Origin: Adineta ricciae
Taxonomy: Eukaryota > Rotifera > Eurotatoria > Adinetida > Adinetidae
Assembly (NCBI GenBank): GCA_905250025.1
Contig: CAJNOJ010000063.1
Location: 62,001 to 126,000, forward strand
Length of the DNA: 64,000 nt
Direction of reading: 5' to 3'
The stretch's first letter is position 1; the number at the start of each line of letters is the position of its first letter. The notes below the pieces were generated by a model, which saw nothing but the letters and a program-made list of their open reading frames with translations, ran no database searches and was not told the DNA's origin. Shown piece by piece: positions 58,990-64,000 of the stretch. The translations under genes and the position numbers were made by a program.

Positions 58990-59754
58990 TCACGTTGTAC
59001 GTCCAAAAAACTTTTGTAAAACATATTCACTTAACTGATGTTCACGTGTACAATCATAAGTGAGAATCGCGTTGATTCGAGGTGATTTCGATGTACAAAC
59101 TTTCGTTACACGATGAAGATACTTTCGACCATTGAACATAACAAGTCCACCGGACTGAAAATCGTGCCGAGAGATGATCTTCTTATCGGTTTTGTATTCG
59201 AAAATTCCTTCATCAGGATCCGATGCTTGTTGTAAAAGAAGATTAATAAAGAAGTGAGAATGATCTGTGTGCCAACTAAGTCGATTCGCTTGACGATAGA
59301 TGTTGACATATAATGCGCCTAATTTATCACAACTTGGGTAAAGTTGAGGATAAATTTGAATGATTTGTGTTAGAAAATGAATTAATGAATTCGATGAGTA
59401 GATTTTTCGAAGAAGTGAATTCGAAGGAATTTGATCGTAGGCGATAATTGTTTTACTACTTGATTCCATTTCAGGAGAATTTGATGAAGTGTTATAAAGA
59501 TTATCGGTGTGTTGAACATAGGAATGAAACAAATTTTGCGAAAAATCTTTCACAATTGAATCGATTTCATGAAGAATTGTTGAAAGTGTTGATTGAGTTA
59601 AAAAATTCGGAAGATACAAACAACCTGTAGAATGAAATTCTTCTCGACTAGTCGTTATCAATTGATTAAACTTATCCGATTGATGATCATTTAACGGGTA
59701 AAGTTTATGATTAATCAATGTGTGAATTTTTCGAAGAGAATTTCGATAAAACAT
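58990..59754 (-). CDS. 2OG-Fe(II) oxygenase (phytanoyl-CoA dioxygenase-like fold), intronless
   Basis: A single uninterrupted ORF of 254 residues from ATG 59754. EEFHSTGCLYLPNFL opens a PhyH/ArpA-like fold. SWHTDHSHFFINLLLQ gives the HxD iron ligands (His162, Asp164). GGLVMFNGRKYLHRVTKV gives the distal His (His214), and SPRINAILTYD gives the 2-oxoglutarate-binding Arg (Arg226). GALYVNIYRQANRLSWH is typical of small bacterial and fungal members that act on small molecules. Catalytic set complete, so probably active; substrate unknown. It lacks introns whereas nearly every neighbour has several, a hint of acquisition by transfer or retroposition. It is convergent with the class B GPCR. Confidence 0.8.
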   Translation of the reverse strand: MFYRNSLRKIHTLINHKLYPLNDHQSDKFNQLITTSREEFHSTGCLYLPNFLTQSTLSTILHEIDSIVKDFSQNLFHSYVQHTDNLYNTSSNSPEMESSSKTIIAYDQIPSNSLLRKIYSSNSLIHFLTQIIQIYPQLYPSCDKLGALYVNIYRQANRLSWHTDHSHFFINLLLQQASDPDEGIFEYKTDKKIISRHDFQSGGLVMFNGRKYLHRVTKVCTSKSPRINAILTYDCTREHQLSEYVLQKFFGRTT

Positions 59755-60213
59755 CGTTTGCGAATAGTAAGAAGGAATGAGAGAGAGAGATAAGATACGC
59801 GTGACTTATTGTTGAAGAAGAAACGTTAATGATTGGTCGAGATTTTGTCGTGTTTTTTTCTTCTCTTTTATTTGTATGAAATTTACTAACGACAAACACA
59901 TTGTGAAGTTGAATGTCGATAGCGAAATCTCAATTTTATCTTTGCACAAGTTCTTTTCCACTTCAATAATATTTTCAAGTGATTTTTCGAATTAATCTCA
60001 TGCAAATCGAACGTGTTCCATTCCTCAGATTCGAACCGATGTTAATCACATCAATTCCCCAGTGTACTAAGTCAACCGATTGATTTACTCGTTCTGATTT
60101 CAAAGAAAAACATACTCCAATTGTTTCTAATTTGTTCGTTCATGTCTTTGTGTCTCGTCAGTAGAATACCATGATTTGTACATATATAACTGAAAGAATT
60201 CAATGTGAAACGA
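59755..60213. other. intergenic between divergent genes
   Basis: 459 bp between the oxygenase and F-box starts. A GA-rich tract lies near 59780-59790; nothing else is recognised. Confidence 0.35.
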
Positions 60214-61791
60214 ATGAATAAACAAACGGCGAAAATGTTTTCTTTGGAAGATTTACCAAATGAATTGTTTTTCATGATATTTTCTTATTTAACCAAATAT
60301 GATCTGTTAGAATCGTGTTTACAATTGAATTCCAGGATAAATTGTCTTCTTTTCAAATATATTCATCATGTGAATTTCTCATCGGTATTATCGAAACAAC
60401 AAATCGATAAATATGCACAAAACTTTCTTCCATTTATACAAAATTCGATTTATTCATTTACATTCGATGATTATCATATCGGAAGAACGTTTTTTGAGCA
60501 AACTCGCTCGATTCGACTTGAAAATTTATCGCAAATAAAACTCATCGGTCGCGGAATCGATTTACAAGATGATTTTCTGGAACAATTCCGTCCAGAAACA
60601 TTAAATCTAGTCATCACATCATTTAATCAAACGTGTAAACCTTGTAAATTATTATCCACATCAATTAAACGATTACACATCGAATTTGAAACCGGAGAAG
60701 ACGCAAAACAGTAACTGAAATCAGATTTTTCAAAAAACAAGAAAAAGAATTGGTTTTTTACATTTAGTTATTTGGTTAATCATTTGGAAATTTTCTCAAC
60801 TTCAGTTCTCGTTCATATGCGGATCATATTTTCGAAATTATCCGAATATTTCCAACTATTTCAAGTTCATCTTCCCATTCATCTCGAGAAACTTTATGTT
60901 TCCATATTTTCAATTGATAAAAGCGACTATCATCGTCCGTTAATTTTTCCATATTTACTCGATTATCAATTAGAAATTTGTCAAATTCCCTTTTATTTGA
61001 TTCAATTTCTTCTTCCATCCAGTACAAATCTTCAACGCCTGGCATTTATCGGTCAAACAACAACGATCAATGCGAAATCATGGAAAAGTTTACTTTCTAA
61101 TTATTCAACTCTTGAACGATTTGATCTTCATTTATCGCAGAATTACGATGTACATTATTCTGATATTCAAGAATGGAAATACGAATTTCCGAAATATTCA
61201 GTTGATTATAATCCATTGAAGAATTCATTTCGAATAAATTCATCGAAGTTCGATCGTTTAGATCGACTTTATCTGAACGAATCGATCGAAAATTTCCATC
61301 ATATTGATTATTCGAATGAAATTTCTCATTTGATCATTCGTAGTCAATATTGGTGTTCGTATTTCGATCTTTCATTAAACCTTCAGAATGAACTTTATCA
61401 ACGTTTCAAGTTTATCAAACGTTTATCAACAACAATTCGACAATTAGAATATTTTCTTCGAACAAATTTTCTCACTCAAATTCAACAATTAGATTTGGAA
61501 TTTCCAGAAAAATATTGTTTCATCTCAAATCAAGTCGTCGAAAAACTTCCCAATGTCAAATCGATTTATTTATCATCGATGTACGAAGGAACACAAGATT
61601 TAAGTCTTCACACCATTGTCAAAGAACTTTTATTCGAAAAATTTTCTCAAATCAATTATCTTTATATCGATGCAGTTCGAATTATCGACGAAGAACATGT
61701 ACAAGAGTCCATTTCGAGTTGGTATTCATCTCGAATCAAACAACCTTATGTCAAATATCTTCTAGAGAAATCTCTTTCAATTTGGTTTTGA
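60214..61791 (+). CDS. F-box protein (bdelloid-type F-box/leucine-rich)
   Basis: Two exons, 60214-60710 and 60768-61791, join in phase to about 506 residues. The first ATG in frame gives MNKQTAKMFSLEDLPNELFF. Residues 10-55 are an F-box (LPNELFFMIFSYLTKYDLLE), which would bind SKP1 in an SCF ubiquitin ligase. The rest is Leu/Phe/Tyr-rich with irregular leucine-rich-repeat-like units (ETLNLVITSFNQT, LQRLAFIGQ, LERFDLHLSQ, IQQLDLEF, VKSIYLSSMYEG), as in the large F-box/LRR families of bdelloids. Substrate unknown. Confidence 0.75.
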
Positions 61792-62090
61792 ACAACAAAT
61801 TTCTTCTTGAAATATTCACAAAATTATAAATTATCTTTGTGTACAGAATTTATCTTAACAATACTTTCTTTTTTGTCTTACTTAAATAAATTCAATACGA
61901 GATATTAACGATTGTAGACAACATTCGATCGAGTTTTTGACGAGATTTGTTTTCGCTGTATTTTACAATGAATTGAAATGCCGATTAGATTACCTTGAGA
62001 ATGACAAAACGGTTATCGTTCGGGGCTAATGTTTATTTATTAAAATATACTTAAAAGTAGCGAATAGGAGTTACAAAAGAAAATACTAAA
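61792..62090. other. spacer between convergent genes
   Basis: AT-rich 299 bp spacer with AATAAA-type sequence near 61885; no gene. Confidence 0.35.
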
Positions 62091-63808
62091 TTATTCACTG
62101 ATTGTTTTCAGAAGAAAGAACAAAACACCAATTTGCATTAATGTTATTTTAGGATTTGTTTGTGTTCCATTGGAAGTACATCCATCTCGATTGACATATT
62201 CTCCCCAACATGCTGCATAGGCCATCTTATGTGCAATTGTATGTTGTTCCATTGTTCCAATAAATAAATGACTCCAAGGTCCTTGCGCGTAAACCGGTAC
62301 ATCTTCGCCGCCATGTGTTTCAGCTTTCATTGGTAAAGCTGTTGGTGATAAATATTTCGTTGAATTTGTGTCTAATGAATATAAATAAGTTGCATTTCGT
62401 GCTGATGCATAATTGGGTCCATTTCCATAGGCAATGATATTAATCGGTAATCGATCAACATCACTTACATTCAACTGTTCTAAAGATCCAAAACCTAAGA
62501 TATTTGAACCACGGGATGCGTATGCACCGAATGAAAAGACATGTGAGTGATCGGCTGTGACGACCATAAGTGTTTCATCGAGAACACCACGATCTTTTAA
62601 GAATTGTTTCGCATGTCCAATAGCATCATCGAATTGAACATATTCGTCTAAAGCGTATCTTGCACGTGTTTCGTGATGTCCATGATCGATTCTTCCACCT
62701 TCAACTAAAAGAAAGAATCCCTGATTTGTTGCCAACAAGTGTTCTAAAGCAAATCTTGTCATTTCTGTTAAACTTGGTTCGTCATTTCCATAGGCCAATC
62801 GATCAGTTTCATACTGCATATGATCGTATTCAAATAAGCCTAGGATGGGTTCGGGTGATCCAAATGGAATTTTATTCATTTCAGTTTTATTCCAAATGAA
62901 ACGTCCTTTCCAATAATCATCAACAAGTGATTTTTGATCTGTACGTGAATTGAGTATGGATGCATTTTCGACATCACGTACCGTATTTGGATAAAAATAT
63001 CGACGACCTCCGCCGAATAGAACATCGATTGGTGGAGAATGAAGAACAAGTTGCTGAGCAATGTCTACACAACCTTGTCCAGCTTGAGTCGCGCCAAAAT
63101 ATCGCGTATCATAACCTTCCCAATTCCGTTCGGGAATGTGTGCGTAGGCTGCTGATGGTGTTGCATGAGTGATACGAGCAGTAGTGACAATACCGACTTT
63201 GTGACCTTAATTGAAACTCGAAAGTGAAAAGATCCATCATTTATGAAAGAAATTGTACCGAGATCCTGAGCCCAATTGAGAATACTTGACACATTTGTTC
63301 CAATAGAGCTTAAACAATCACTTCGTTTTGCTCGTCCATCAACACCAATCGTTCCTAACTGAGCTTTAACACCACATAAATACGCAGTTGCTGTAGCAGC
63401 TGAATCAGGTGTTTGATGATCGATATTATAACTAAAAAAACCATCAATATTGAAAGCCTTCTCTGTCAAAAGAATCACTCACGTTTTTGATAAACCCAAG
63501 TGGCTGAATTGTTCCATTTCTGTGACAAGATCTTCACCTAGTTGCCCATTAACTTGCCCTTTCCGAATTCTTCCAGCTGTGACCGTTGACACTCCCATTC
63601 CATCGCCCAGAAACATAATAACATTCTTTGCTACTCGTGTATTATCACGTTTTTTCAGAATTTCATCAATAGACAAACGAGCTTCTTCTCTCCAAAACGA
63701 TGCATTCTTCTCAATTGACCAATCTGTTCGGCCAGCGTAAGCGAGTTTAGCAAACGATAGAATCAACAACACAGTTAGTAAGACAGATCCTAAACGAACA
63801 TTCAGCAT
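62091..63808 (-). CDS. ALPL: alkaline phosphatase (tissue-nonspecific type), probably GPI-anchored
   Basis: Three exons on the minus strand, about 63482-63808, 63258-63434 and 62091-63207; about 540 residues. The start MLNVRLGSVLLTVLLILSFA (ATG 63808) is a signal peptide. NVIMFLGDGMGVSTVTAGRI holds the first metal-ligand Asp. YNIDHQTPDSAATATAYLCG contains the phosphorylated Ser (DSA). VEGGRIDHGHHETRARYALD, TADHSHVFSFG and ETHGGEDVPVYAQGPWSHLF provide the remaining Zn/Mg ligands. The C-terminus ends in a hydrophobic tail (ITLMQIGVLFFLLKTISE), consistent with a GPI signal. It hydrolyses phosphate monoesters at the cell surface. All recognisable active-site residues are present. The gene symbol is family-level. 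Confidence 0.9.
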
Positions 63809-64000
63809 GTTATTTAGATCGAGTAACAAAAACAAAGTGTTAAGTAGAAACAAGGATATCTTACGTAGCCATACTCTATTATCAGCCATCGATAGTATCG
63901 GATCAATTGTCTTTAATGACATATAACAGAGATTATTTGCACGCTCATGAGAGAGAGAGAGAGATCGATACATAAACAAAGGAAGCAGCAAAACTAATGA
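63809..64000. promoter_or_regulatory. upstream region of alkaline phosphatase
   Basis: About 190 bp to the window end. It contains a (GA)n tract at about 63950-63962. An upstream in-frame open stretch to 63991 exists, but the signal peptide begins at 63808. Confidence 0.35.

Noticed and set aside
1-64000. Search for retroelements, virus-derived genes, CRISPR arrays and tRNA/rRNA genes
   Set aside because: No reverse transcriptase, integrase, capsid, envelope, regular repeat-spacer array or cloverleaf was recognised by eye.

Overview
The window looks like nuclear DNA of a small invertebrate, most likely a bdelloid rotifer. It is AT-rich, with compact genes cut by many 45-60 bp GT-AG introns. 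Gene content is metazoan (FHAD1, ARID2, TIKI, alkaline phosphatase, secretin-type and rhodopsin-type GPCRs). There are lineage-expanded RING/NHL, F-box and orphan-GPCR types that I associate with bdelloids. The species call is inference. I saw no rRNA, tRNA, CRISPR array, reverse transcriptase, integrase or capsid gene.

Layout. 1-6.4 kb: 3' part of a DUF4139 gene, a small convergent membrane protein, a RING-coiled coil-NHL protein, and an hnRNP K-like KH protein. 6.5-15.1 kb: a large FHAD1 ortholog (minus) head-to-head with an unrecognised coiled-coil gene. 15.9-25.2 kb: a second hnRNP K-like paralog; a 684-residue protein with a PI3K-like kinase signature; a coiled-coil/beta-propeller protein; a damaged NHL gene that runs into a convergent coiled-coil ORF; and a small secreted protein. 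26.3-34.5 kb: orphan GPCR, SUEL-lectin/CUB receptor, TIKI-type metalloprotease, and two neighbouring helical proteins.

34.5-46.4 kb is the gene-poor, rearranged part. It holds a candidate TA-flanked DNA element with CCGCGGT-type motifs at both ends, a clear foldback (MITE-like) element inside it, and a truncated copy of the acid ceramidase/NAAA gene 5' end. It also holds a short RING gene, the full NAAA-like gene with a C-terminal CHORD-like Cys/His domain, a GPCR pseudogene, a secreted PAN-domain protein, and a small disordered-protein gene. Upstream DNA of the NAAA and small genes occurs in several dispersed copies.

46.6-64 kb: ARID2 (PBAF subunit), a PPPDE-like protein whose catalytic Cys is Ser and which continues into a DNAJC9-like C-terminal segment, about 3.5 kb of empty DNA, a class B GPCR, an intronless 2OG-Fe(II) oxygenase, an F-box protein, and a tissue-nonspecific-type alkaline phosphatase.

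The genes do not form one pathway. Two head-to-head pairs (FHAD1/coiled-coil, and ancestrally NAAA/small ORF) could share promoters. The most interesting items are the new domain combinations (NAAA+CHORD-like, PPPDE(C to S)+DNAJC9-like, RarA-like+PI3K-like) and the duplicated NAAA promoter region. Exon coordinates were read by eye and may be off by a few bases.
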